From assembly GCA_944387885.1 (NCBI GenBank), contig CALXGR010000063.1:1-39922 (forward strand): 39,922 bases of DNA, given 5' to 3'. This document shows, piece after piece, positions 1 through 7,043 of the stretch. Within the stretch, counting starts at the first letter, position 1, and each line of letters begins with the position of its first letter. Source of the DNA: an uncultured Clostridia bacterium (GTDB lineage Bacteria; Bacillota; Clostridia; Oscillospirales; Ruminococcaceae). The translations under genes and the position numbers were made by a program. Below the pieces are notes generated by a model that saw only the letters and a program-made list of their open reading frames with translations, ran no database searches and had not been told where the DNA came from.

Positions 1-1422
1 AAAGCCCAGGCAGAGCAGGGCAACCTGGATATTCTCCTGGTCTACCTCTTTGACCGGCTGGGCCGAATCGAAAGCGAGACCCCCTATGTGGTGGAATGGT
101 TTGTAAAGCATGGGGTCCAGGTGTGGAGCACCCGGGAAGGGGAGCAGAAGATAGACAGCCACACGGATAAACTTATCAACTATATCCGGTTCTGGCAGGC
201 AGCGGGGGAGTCGGAGAAGATAGCCCAGCGGGTAGCTACCCGGATCCAGCAGATCAACTCCAGCGGACACTATTCCGGTGGCACCATCCCCTATGGATAC
301 CGGGCGGTCTGCCAGGGCCGGGTGAACAAGAAGGGGAAGCCGGTGAAGGACCTGGAGATAGATCCAGAGGAAGCGAAAGTAGTACGGAAACTGTTTGAAC
401 TTACCGCCTACCAGGGAAAAAGTTCCTATGCCTTGGCAGAACTGTTGAACAGCCGAGGCCTTCGCACCCACACAGGGGCAAAATTTACCTCCATGCATAT
501 ATTGAGGATTCTCCGCCATGAAGGTTACACCGGATATATCATCACCCGGAGCACCCGTTCGGAGTATCTCCCTGGGTTAGAAATTGTAGATAAGGAGCTA
601 TTCCGCAAAGCCAACGAGATGGTGGCCCAGCGGTGTAACGCCAACGCCCAGGCACGAAGACTGGCCCAGAAGTCAGAGAACGATACCCTGCTGGCGGGAC
701 TGGTCTACTGTGCCCACTGTGGAGCCAGAATGTCGGGATTTCTGCACAAGGACCGATATAAACGGAAAGACGGCACCGTGATAGAGAACCTGAAACCCAA
801 GTACAACTGTTTCCAGCGGGCCCAGCGGCTGCGGGACTGTGACGGGCAGGCCCTCTACCTGGCAGACCGGGTGGACGGTATCGTGCTGGAAGCGGTAAGG
901 GAACTGTTCCGCTCCATCCGCCAGACTCCCAGGGATAAGGTGCTGGAGCAGAAAATTCGCCAGGAGTACCAGTCCAAGAAAAAAGAAAAAGCAGCCCTGG
1001 AGCGGAAACTGCAGGACTGCGAGAAAGCTTTGGAACGGTACGAGGGAGAGGTACTGAGATGCCTGGAGGGGAGAAGCAGCTTTTCCCAGGAGATGCTGGC
1101 CCGGCTCATTGCCAAGGCGGAAGCCGAGCTGAATCAGATCAGGCAGGAGTACGCCAAAGCCTTGCAGCAGGCAGAGGATGAGAAGGAACTCGCCAAGCAG
1201 GTGCGGGATTGCTACAAACAGTTCTGCGGCTGGGCGGAGGAGTTTGAACAGGCGCCTTTGGCAAGAAAGCGGATGATTCTGAGCCAGTTATTGGACCGTG
1301 TAGAACTGGGCAAAGGCTACCAAGTAACTCTCCACCTGAAGCTGACCTACCATCAGTTCCTGGACCTGACGGAACAGGAAAAAGGACGGGAAACCCCTTC
1401 GGACAGAAAAGAGAGACAATAA
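1..1422 (+). CDS. Large serine recombinase, 5' end outside window
   Basis: Site-specific DNA integrase/excisionase of the large serine recombinase family, acting on attachment sites of a mobile element. The reading frame is open from base 1, so the catalytic serine and the start lie upstream. Visible parts in order are the end of the resolvase catalytic domain (LLVYLFDRLGR, with the helix ending around SEKIAQRVATR), a recombinase domain (SGGTIPYGYRAV onward), a zinc-ribbon with CAHC near base 710 paired with two later cysteines (YNCF and RDCDG), a charged coiled coil (bases 940-1200), and a short C-terminal tail. The protein ends at TAA 1420-1422. Such genes usually sit at one end of their element, so an element boundary may lie just downstream. 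A degenerate copy of the tail occurs at 5772-5870. Confidence 0.93.
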   Translation, partial: KAQAEQGNLDILLVYLFDRLGRIESETPYVVEWFVKHGVQVWSTREGEQKIDSHTDKLINYIRFWQAAGESEKIAQRVATRIQQINSSGHYSGGTIPYGYRAVCQGRVNKKGKPVKDLEIDPEEAKVVRKLFELTAYQGKSSYALAELLNSRGLRTHTGAKFTSMHILRILRHEGYTGYIITRSTRSEYLPGLEIVDKELFRKANEMVAQRCNANAQARRLAQKSENDTLLAGLVYCAHCGARMSGFLHKDRYKRKDGTVIENLKPKYNCFQRAQRLRDCDGQALYLADRVDGIVLEAVRELFRSIRQTPRDKVLEQKIRQEYQSKKKEKAALERKLQDCEKALERYEGEVLRCLEGRSSFSQEMLARLIAKAEAELNQIRQEYAKALQQAEDEKELAKQVRDCYKQFCGWAEEFEQAPLARKRMILSQLLDRVELGKGYQVTLHLKLTYHQFLDLTEQEKGRETPSDRKERQ

Positions 1423-1840
1423 AATTAAAGGTTTGGTTTAGTAGAAATTATATTGATATGGCAAGCAAGAATGAAAAAACAAATTGGGAATAGGTCAAGA
1501 GTGTAAGTGGATAAGGCCCACCTAAAAGAGCCAATCCCCAAAGAGGAAGGATACAAAAAGGTGTACCGGCTGCGAAGGGGAAGGTAAAGGGTGTATTTGT
1601 TGGTGGGAAGAAAAAGCATGGTGGGGGATACGAAGTACAGAGGCTTGGCCTGGGCAAGCTTTGATTTGCCGGCATGAATCTGAAAAATCGTCTGCGAACG
1701 CCCCGCAATCCAAAGCCGGATGGAAGGAAAGAGCCCTGCTTTCCGGGAGAAGATCTTGAGGGTTTGTCGTTTTTTCTTGTTTCGTATACATGCAAAAAAG
1801 CCTTCTGCGGACTGATGTCCAAACAGTTTTTTCTATAGGC
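1423..1840. other. Intergenic stretch without a recognisable gene
   Basis: Between the recombinase stop and the ribonucleotide reductase terminator I see only short overlapping frames with unlikely composition and no ribosome binding site. If the recombinase belongs to an intact element, one attachment site would be expected in or near this stretch, but no repeat marks it within the window. Confidence 0.5.
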
Positions 1841-1882
1841 AAAGAGCCGCCCGCCCTGCTTATGCGGGGCGGGCGGCTCTTT
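1841..1882 (-). terminator. Strong terminator after nrdJ
   Basis: A long GC-rich hairpin (AAAGAGCCGCCCGCC and its complement, short loop) lies 18 bases beyond the minus-strand stop of the ribonucleotide reductase. The flanking A and T runs make it potentially bidirectional. Confidence 0.85.
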
Positions 1883-1899
1883 CCATATGATTTTCTTTG

Positions 1900-4245
1900 T
1901 CAACGGATGGGGCACACGCCGTTGGCACAGTCGGAAGCGCCGATATCCAGCTCGGTCTCCTCGTGTTCGTAGCGGCAGAGCAGGGCCGGATTGAAGGGGC
2001 GCATCTCCGCCTTACGGCGTTCGTATTCCGCCTGGTCGATCTCTTCATAGGGCAGCAGCTCATAGAAGCTGTCGTCGTAGCTCAGGAAGGAGAGGGCTAC
2101 CACATCATCCCAGTGGTCCCACACCCACTGCTCCACATGGTCCCACTCGTTTTCCCGCACATGCACCGTAATGGAGCAGTTGTGGTCAACATAGTGCTCC
2201 ATAAACATCTTGTAGTTTTCCAGCTGTTCAATGGCGGTCACATCCCCTTTGACACGGCCGGCAGGGGCCTTTACCGGGAACTCCAGCACTTTTGTGGTGG
2301 GGTCCTGGGGATCCTGGCCCACCTCGGGCAGCACCGGATAGCCCAGTTCCTCGCAGACACGGCAGAGGGGGTCAGTGGCGGTGATCCGCACCCGGCGAAT
2401 GTAGTAGGGCGAATGGGAGTAGTGGACGCCACTGGATACGGTAGGCAGCAGGGACAGGGTCCCCTCCGGTTTGAGGGTGGTCACCAGAAGCGGGCGATTG
2501 CCTCCCAACTGATCGGCCAGCTCGTCGGCTGCCTTCCGGGCCTGGGCCCGGAGCTCGTCCAGCAGTTGGGCCTGCTGGGTGCGATCCAGCCCGGTGGCGT
2601 TGACCATATCCTGCCAGCCGGTGAGGGAGCAGCCCAGAAGCCGGTCCCGCTTCTGCACCCGATCCCAACGGTACATTTCCAGCTCCCGACAGGTCATGCG
2701 ATAACCTGCCCGTGCGGACAGCCGCTGGGCCTCCAACAGACCTGCCCGGTCCAGGGTACCATCCTCCCGCACAAAAGCCATCACGTTTACCGTGGTCAGG
2801 TTGCACAGGCCGTTGGAATCCAGAAGAATTTCACCACAAGGATTGCAGCCGCAGAAGTTGGGCCGCCGCTTGAGACCCGCCTCCTCATTGATCCAGCCCG
2901 GTTCCCCGGAGTAGCGCATCTGCTGGATATGCCAGTGCAGCTTCTCCCGGGTGGGCTTTTTGCGGTAGAAGATGGAGTTGTTGCTCATCTGCCGGTGGGC
3001 AATGCTCTTGTCAATCTCCCAGTGGCCGTTCACCTGACGGTAAAGGTTGGATTTCGCCTGGATGCAGGTCTCATCATCTGCATCCACCAGGCCGATCTCC
3101 GAGGTACGGCGCACCCCACCGGAAACCACGTTCTCCCCGATGATGTTGGCTATGTCCAGCAGATCGATGGGGCGCAGCTGAGTGCGCACTGTGCCATCCC
3201 GGGCACCGGCGGAGGTAACCACTTTGTGGATCTTGTCCAGCATGGTCATCATGGAGCCGGAACCGCTGGCAGTACCGCCAAAGGTCTTGAGCCGCTCTCC
3301 CTTGGGACGGATGGAGTCGTAGTTCACCACCAGGGTGGTGATGCCTGCGTACTCCCGGTTGGTGATTAGATCAAAATACCGGGTGAGGGCCTGGGCCCAC
3401 CCCTCCTTGGAGTCACCAATGGTAAGAGTGGCAGTGTCCCGGCGGAAGGTGAGGTCGGTATATTCCAGCCGTTGGCTGGCAGGCATGGCATCGTAGGATT
3501 TGTGCAGGATCTTCAGGTCGGTGCGCACCGGGGGCAGCTGTTCAGCATCGGAGCTGAGCACCCGCACCCCCACACCGCTGCCCACCATCAGCAGGTAGAA
3601 CAGGTCATGGTAAGCCGCAAAGTCGTTGATGACGGTGAAGGCGCAGTTGTAGTTGGCCATGGGATATTTTTCCGCCACCGGGGTGCCGCCTACCCACAGG
3701 GTGCGGCCAGACAAGAACTGCCGCAGATGATAGATGTTGTCGTACAGTTTCTCCGCCTCTTCCCGGGAAGTGGGTGCCAGGGAGGTGTTGTATTCCACTG
3801 CCCGGCGCACCGTCTCCCACCAGAACTCCCGGCGGCCCTGCTGGGGCAGATACCGGGAATAGGTGCGGGTGTAGACGAAGGCGCCCAGCTGCTCCATAGG
3901 GTTCGGCGCATGTTTGTAGGGATTTAAAAACTCCCGGGTCAGGAGTCCTTCTTTCCACTCTCCGCTGGCACGCTCCTTCTCCTTCTGCATCCGATAGAGG
4001 ATATAGGCCTTGGCAGTGCGGTAGAACTGTTGCTGGAACAGGGTCTCCTCCACCGTGTCCTGAATGCGCTCGATGTCCACGATCTCCTGGCCGGTGGCCT
4101 CCAGTCTGGCCTTCACTGCCTGAGTGATGCGGTCTATCCCCTCCGAATCGTGTTCCCCCGCCGCTGCTGCGGCCAGGGTGACGGCACGGCGTATGAATTC
4201 AGCGTCAAAAGGAACTACTTTGCCGCTGCGCTTGCGTACGTTCAT
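1900..4245 (-). CDS. nrdJ: Adenosylcobalamin-dependent (class II) ribonucleoside-triphosphate reductase
   Basis: Reduces ribonucleotides to deoxyribonucleotides using a radical generated from coenzyme B12, without needing oxygen. The 781-residue protein starts with an ATP-cone allosteric domain (about residues 1-90). Cys201 in NYNCAF, Cys470 in NPCGE and Cys481 in GLCNLTT match the Cys119/408/419 catalytic set of the Lactobacillus enzyme, and the C-terminal CANGVC (Cys773/778) matches its shuttle pair. Lactobacillus RTPR lacks the ATP cone, so this form is longer. I chose ATG at 4245, preceded by GGAGGAG, over an upstream in-frame ATG at 4356 that lies beyond the promoter. A thioredoxin reductase gene, which could supply electrons through thioredoxin, is divergent. 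Two NrdR boxes overlap the promoter. Confidence 0.95.
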   Translation of the reverse strand: MNVRKRSGKVVPFDAEFIRRAVTLAAAAAGEHDSEGIDRITQAVKARLEATGQEIVDIERIQDTVEETLFQQQFYRTAKAYILYRMQKEKERASGEWKEGLLTREFLNPYKHAPNPMEQLGAFVYTRTYSRYLPQQGRREFWWETVRRAVEYNTSLAPTSREEAEKLYDNIYHLRQFLSGRTLWVGGTPVAEKYPMANYNCAFTVINDFAAYHDLFYLLMVGSGVGVRVLSSDAEQLPPVRTDLKILHKSYDAMPASQRLEYTDLTFRRDTATLTIGDSKEGWAQALTRYFDLITNREYAGITTLVVNYDSIRPKGERLKTFGGTASGSGSMMTMLDKIHKVVTSAGARDGTVRTQLRPIDLLDIANIIGENVVSGGVRRTSEIGLVDADDETCIQAKSNLYRQVNGHWEIDKSIAHRQMSNNSIFYRKKPTREKLHWHIQQMRYSGEPGWINEEAGLKRRPNFCGCNPCGEILLDSNGLCNLTTVNVMAFVREDGTLDRAGLLEAQRLSARAGYRMTCRELEMYRWDRVQKRDRLLGCSLTGWQDMVNATGLDRTQQAQLLDELRAQARKAADELADQLGGNRPLLVTTLKPEGTLSLLPTVSSGVHYSHSPYYIRRVRITATDPLCRVCEELGYPVLPEVGQDPQDPTTKVLEFPVKAPAGRVKGDVTAIEQLENYKMFMEHYVDHNCSITVHVRENEWDHVEQWVWDHWDDVVALSFLSYDDSFYELLPYEEIDQAEYERRKAEMRPFNPALLCRYEHEETELDIGASDCANGVCPIR

Positions 4246-4273
4246 GATAATCTCCTCCCAAAACATTTTGAAG

Positions 4274-4321
4274 ATACTATATATAGTATATGGTCTTTGA
4301 TTTAAAGTCAATATATTGTTT
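4274..4321 (-). promoter_or_regulatory. nrdJ promoter with two NrdR boxes
   Basis: On the minus strand a -35 TTGACT (4306-4311) and -10 TACTAT (4283-4288) are 17 bases apart; TATACT at 15 bases is an alternative. ATACTATATATAGTAT (4274-4289) is a perfect palindrome matching the NrdR consensus core CWATATMTWG. A second box has core CAATATATTG (4309-4318). Their centres are 32 bp apart, close to three helical turns, the usual layout of paired NrdR boxes. One box covers the -10 and the other the -35, which predicts repression by NrdR when (d)ATP is plentiful. Confidence 0.85.
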
Positions 4322-4686
4322 TTTTGAAGTTGGCTCATTGGCATGATGGGGGACAAATGCGTCAGATGACCTTCTGCGTTTCCGTTTGCTGAGCGCTGTT
4401 CCTTTCTCTTTTTTCATGGGGATCGGAAAAAGCAGAACTGCCTGGACATACTGTATCAGAAGGGAAATGTGACCAGGACACAGCGATGAAGAGAATGGTG
4501 TGATATACTGGTCGCAAGTAAAAGAAAGAAGCAGACAGTCATGGGGGCTGAGCAAAGAACCATTTTGAGGGGAACTGAGGTTTGGCACTTTTGGCAGGGA
4601 CAGGCTGCGGGCCAGATCGTTCATCTGCCTCCAAGACGGTCATGTGAAATTCATCTGTAAAGAACTGAAACAAAAAGGAGATCGTT
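4322..4686. other. Divergent intergenic region nrdJ/trxB
   Basis: About 360 bases upstream of trxB. I see no convincing ORF or structured RNA and no B12 riboswitch. A TATACT at about 4505 could serve as a -10 toward trxB but has no good -35. AAAGGAG just before 4687 is the trxB ribosome binding site. Confidence 0.4.
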
Positions 4687-5622
4687 ATGGGCGAGAAGCG
4701 CATTTATGATATGATTGTTGTGGGCGGTGGACCTGCAGGCTACACTGCGGCCCTTTATGCAGTCCGGGCCGGGCTGGACACCCTGGTGCTGGAAAAGTTC
4801 TCGGCGGGTGGTCAGATGGGGCAGACCCAGGTAATCGACAATTACCCCGGCTTTGAGGAGGGGGTGAATGGATTCGACCTGGCGGAGAGGATGCGGCAAC
4901 AGGCGGAGCGCTTTGGCGCCAAGACCATTTACGCTGAGGTGGAGCGGGCAGACTTGGCCGCTTTTCCTAAGGCGCTGCAGACCAGCGAAGGCAAATTTCA
5001 TGCACGGACGGTGGTGATCGCCACCGGTGCCAATCCCCGGGAACTTGGGGTGGAGGAGGAAGCTGCGTTGGTAGGGCGAGGGGTAGCATATTGTGCTGCC
5101 TGCGACGGAATGTTCTATAAAGGCAAGACCGTAGCTGTGGTAGGCGGGGGCAACACCGCTGCGGAGGATGCGCTGTTGCTGAGCCGCATTGCAAAAAAAG
5201 TGATTTTCATCCACCGAAGGGATACTCTGCGGGCTGCCAAGGTCTACCGTGATCCTCTGCTGCGGATGGAAAATGTGGAGTTTCACTGGAACAGCAGGGT
5301 GGAGCGGCTGCTCCACCAGGACAACCTCACCGGCGCAGTGCTCCGGGATCTGAACACCGGCAAAAGGGTTTCAATATCCTGTGATGGCCTGTTTGTGAGC
5401 ATCGGCCGCAAGCCCGCCACTGAATTGGTGGCGGGACAGCTGATCCTGGATCCTGGCGGCTACATCCAGGCGGACGAGACCACCCGCACCAGCCTGCCCG
5501 GTGTTTTTGCCGTGGGGGATGTGCGTACAAAGCCCCTGCGCCAGGTGGTGACAGCGGTGGCCGACGGCGCCGTGGCCGTCCAGATGGCGGAGGAGTATCT
5601 GGCACAGTTATCCGAAATATAA
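4687..5622 (+). CDS. trxB: Thioredoxin reductase (NADPH, FAD)
   Basis: Flavoenzyme that passes electrons from NADPH to thioredoxin, which in turn feeds ribonucleotide reductase and disulfide repair. The 311-residue length is typical of the low-molecular-weight bacterial form. The FAD-binding GGGPAG lies at 13-18, the redox pair Cys136/Cys139 in CAACD, the NADPH-binding GGGNTA at 153-158, and the second FAD motif GVFAVGD near the C terminus. ATG follows AAAGGAG at proper spacing. The gene is monocistronic, ended by its own terminator and divergent from nrdJ. Confidence 0.95.
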   Translation: MGEKRIYDMIVVGGGPAGYTAALYAVRAGLDTLVLEKFSAGGQMGQTQVIDNYPGFEEGVNGFDLAERMRQQAERFGAKTIYAEVERADLAAFPKALQTSEGKFHARTVVIATGANPRELGVEEEAALVGRGVAYCAACDGMFYKGKTVAVVGGGNTAAEDALLLSRIAKKVIFIHRRDTLRAAKVYRDPLLRMENVEFHWNSRVERLLHQDNLTGAVLRDLNTGKRVSISCDGLFVSIGRKPATELVAGQLILDPGGYIQADETTRTSLPGVFAVGDVRTKPLRQVVTAVADGAVAVQMAEEYLAQLSEI

Positions 5623-5674
5623 AAGATGGCAGCGCAAGGGCTCCTGAAAGAGTTCCCTGTGCTGCCATCTTCCT
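5623..5674 (+). terminator. trxB terminator
   Basis: Hairpin with stem AAGATGGCAGC pairing with GCTGCCATCTT, extended inward by a GGG/CCC pairing, directly after the trxB stop and followed by a T-rich tail. Confidence 0.85.
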
Positions 5675-5771
5675 TTGAATAGGGAATGTCCGGTCTGATT
5701 ATCTTATCCATGCTTGCAGTATTGTCTGATAGGCGTTGATGTACTTATACATTTGCAAGCATTGAGAGTTA

Positions 5772-5870
5772 CACCTAAAGCTGACCTACCGCCAGTTCCT
5801 GGACCTGACGGTACAGGAAAAAGGGGACCAAATCACTCAAGCAAAAATGGACCATAAAAATATAGCGTGA
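5772..5870 (+). pseudogene. Fossil 3' end of a second serine recombinase
   Basis: Bases 5772-5825 closely match the 3' end of the recombinase at 1333-1386. Translated in frame they give HLKLTYRQFLDLT followed by VQEKG, against HLKLTYHQFLDLT and EQEKG in the intact gene. The frame continues about 15 codons to TGA at 5868-5870. Everything upstream of the tail is missing. It lies 40-50 bases from a tRNA-Lys fragment, so it reads as the decayed end of an integrated element whose recombinase gene abutted the attachment site. Confidence 0.8.
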
Positions 5871-5920
5871 CCATGCTAAAAACGGCCTATGCCCACTGAA
5901 AATACCCTGAGAGATGCAAC

Positions 5921-5983
5921 GGTTGGTAGAGCAACTGACTCTTAATCAGTGGGCCCAGGGTTCGAGTCCCTGGAAGTGCACCA
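5921..5983 (+). pseudogene. tRNA-Lys(CTT) 3' fragment, 5' end replaced
   Basis: From the D loop onward the sequence is a normal tRNA: GGTTGGTAGAGC, an anticodon arm ACTGACTCTTAATCAGT with anticodon CTT (Lys), a T arm CAGGGTTCGAGTCCCTG, acceptor strand GAAGTGC, discriminator A and encoded CCA. The bases where the 5' acceptor strand (expected GCACTTC) and 5' D stem should be read TGAGAGA and CAAC and cannot pair. It is therefore probably not a working tRNA but the 3' copy left at an element boundary. An automatic tRNA caller may still report it as a tRNA. Confidence 0.75.
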
Positions 5984-5985
5984 GT

Positions 5986-6024
5986 AAAGCCACTGCCTAA
6001 CAATTAGGCGGTGGCTTTCTTTTT
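5986..6024 (+). terminator. Terminator after the tRNA-Lys fragment
   Basis: A 15-bp stem AAAGCCACTGCCTAA with loop CAA and one G-U pair, followed by CTTTTT, starting three bases after the CCA end. Confidence 0.85.
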
Positions 6025-6079
6025 GTGCTGTTATTTTTCCTTGGGCATGTTCCGGTGCACTTCCCCCTCTGGGGCGGCC
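6008..6079 (+). repeat. 72-bp direct repeat, copy A
   Basis: Begins inside the terminator stem with GCGGTGGCTTTC and runs to CGGGGCGGCC-like sequence. It is nearly identical over its first 46 bases to 6502-6573 and diverges slightly at the end (GGTGCACTTCC against GATGCTCTTCC). Confidence 0.85.
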
Positions 6080-6181
6080 TCATCCGTCGCAAGCTTGCTC
6101 GGATTCGACTCGCAGGGACTCTCGGGCTAACCAATATGCCACTGGCATATTGGTCTTAACGCCCTCGTCTAGAAGTGCACC
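6054..6181. repeat. 128-bp segment bounded by perfect 10-bp inverted repeats
   Basis: GGTGCACTTC (6054-6063) and GAAGTGCACC (6172-6181) are exact inverted repeats, and both equal the acceptor/CCA end of the tRNA-Lys fragment at 5973-5982. Inside lie the palindrome GCAAGCTTGC (6089-6098) and a perfect hairpin CCAATATGCC-ACT-GGCATATTGG (6131-6153). No ORF fits. It resembles a small MITE- or REP-like intergenic repeat, but copy number elsewhere cannot be judged from this window. Confidence 0.6.
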
Positions 6182-6187
6182 AAAAAG

Positions 6188-6229
6188 AACACCCGTAAGT
6201 CATGTCCCGACTTGCGGGTGTTCCTTTTT
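6188..6229 (+). terminator. Terminator-like hairpin after second acceptor-end copy
   Basis: Stem AACACCCGTAAGTC pairing with GACTTGCGGGTGTT (one G-U), followed by CCTTTTT. It follows the second GAAGTGCACCA (6172-6182), repeating the order acceptor end then terminator seen at 5973-6024. Confidence 0.75.
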
Positions 6230-6269
6230 GGCTTGCCTTTCGGACGAGAACAGGCCGATGGTGTCGGAA

Positions 6270-6430
6270 TGTACTTCGCTGCCTTCAAAATATCTGAACT
6301 GCGGTCAAGATATTTCTCAGTGCGCTCCGTTATTCCTCCACCTCCCCAGAGAATCTTGCTTCGCAATCTTCTCCGGGGACCCCTTAAGTCAGCGGGAAAG
6401 AAACAGTCCAGTGGGACCGTTTCTTAGCCC
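6270..6430. other. Hairpin-dense non-coding stretch
   Basis: Contains AAATATCT/AGATATTT arms (about 6285-6315), an imperfect stem-loop around 6346-6384 with GAATCTTGC/GCAATCTTC arms, and AAGAAACAGTCC pairing with GGACCGTTTCTT (about 6399-6426). Short frames crossing it have no ribosome binding site or recognisable protein. It looks like accumulated intergenic repeats, not a gene. Confidence 0.5.
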
Positions 6431-6501
6431 GCGGGTGCCGGGACTGGGCGCATGCTACCGGGGACAATCTATTTGTGTTGCCCCCTTTCATGGGAGCCCC
6501 A

Positions 6502-6573
6502 GCGGTGGCTTTCTTTTTGTGCTGTTATTTTTCCTTGGGCATGTTCCGATGCTCTTCCCTCTCCGGGGCGGCC
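6502..6573 (+). repeat. 72-bp direct repeat, copy B
   Basis: Second copy of 6008-6079, 494 bases downstream. Only the left part of the repeat region is duplicated; what follows (AACTTCG onward) is unrelated to what follows copy A. Confidence 0.85.
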
Positions 6574-6821
6574 AACTTCGAAACACATAAGACAGAAAAG
6601 TATTATTTTTGCTTCATACAACTATTTTGACACCTACTTTATATAAAAAACAACATAATAATATTCTTTATTGACTGGAGGTGCCCGGAATTTTAGTATA
6701 CGGCACGCCGTTTTGGACTGAAATGGTGAGGATTTATTTGGACGAAACGGACAAACAAGATATGCGGTTCAGGGAGACTTCTGGCAATTATTCCGAAATT
6801 GAAAATTTCTGTTAGATAAAC
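6574..6821. other. AT-rich intergenic region
   Basis: Marks a sharp drop in GC after the repeat block. It holds a possible promoter TTGACT (6671-6676), 17 bases, TAGTAT (6694-6699). A 30-codon frame at 6723-6815 lacks a ribosome binding site and is not called as a gene. Confidence 0.4.
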
Positions 6822-6850
6822 TTGTATTTTGAAGATTCATACAGTACAAT
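6822..6850 (+). promoter_or_regulatory. Promoter of the riboswitch transcript
   Basis: TTGTAT (6822-6827), 17 bases, TACAAT (6845-6850), placing the transcript start about 40 bases before the aptamer. Confidence 0.6.
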
Positions 6851-6896
6851 TTTTATAAATTTAGCAAGGTAAAGTTGTAAAGCGACTGGGACAAAA

Positions 6897-6977
6897 ATCA
6901 GACATTTGGAGAATCTCATTTCGATTGAGTGCTGAAGTGGCTAAACTCTCTCAAGCAAAAGGACAAAGGCGTCTGAT
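6897..6977 (+). ncRNA. Glycine-type riboswitch aptamer (single)
   Basis: P1 is ATCAGAC (6897-6903) with GTCTGAT (6971-6977). Inside are GGAGA, a short hairpin, GCTGAAGTGGC, then CTCTCAAGCAAAAGGACA. This closely follows the glycine aptamer pattern (GGAGAG, GCCGAAGGRGC, CTCTCAGGCAAAAGGACA). Only one aptamer is evident; no second copy precedes it. The 3' aptamer strand CTCTCAAGCAAA can alternatively pair with TTTGCTTTTTGAGAG (6983-6996), which overlaps the 5' arm of the terminator at 6993. Ligand binding would free that arm and favour termination, predicting an OFF switch. Family assignment is by motif matching. Confidence 0.8.
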
Positions 6978-6992
6978 GATATTTGCTTTTTG

Positions 6993-7018
6993 AGAGTCGG
7001 ATTTTCCGGCTCTTTTTT
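6993..7018 (+). terminator. Riboswitch-controlled terminator
   Basis: AGAGTCGGA (6993-7001), loop TTT, TCCGGCTCT (7005-7013), then five T. It sits between the aptamer and the ribosome binding site of the hydrolase gene. Confidence 0.85.
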
Positions 7019-7043
7019 ATTATTATTTTCGGGAGGAATCTGT

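Noticed and set aside
1897..3369. 490-codon plus-strand frame opposite nrdJ
   Set aside because: Shadow of the reductase gene: GC-biased codons leave the antisense frame open. No ribosome binding site and no recognisable protein.
1423..4686. Cobalamin riboswitch upstream of the B12-dependent reductase
   Set aside because: No B12-box or long structured leader; the transcript start predicted from the promoter leaves only about 30 bases before the start codon.
5908..5983. Functional tRNA-Lys gene
   Set aside because: The 5' acceptor strand and 5' D stem do not pair with their partners, so the cloverleaf is incomplete.
6054..6182. Large tRNA-like RNA closed by GCACTTC/GAAGTGC with CCA
   Set aside because: The acceptor-like stem is an inverted repeat; no T arm precedes the 3' strand and no anticodon arm of normal size exists, so a repeat is the simpler reading.
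6150..6590. 146-codon frame through the repeat block
   Set aside because: Crosses terminators and hairpins, lacks a ribosome binding site, and its sequence is explained by repeats.
6723..6815. 30-codon ORF upstream of the riboswitch
   Set aside because: Plausible start and stop but no ribosome binding site and no recognisable peptide.
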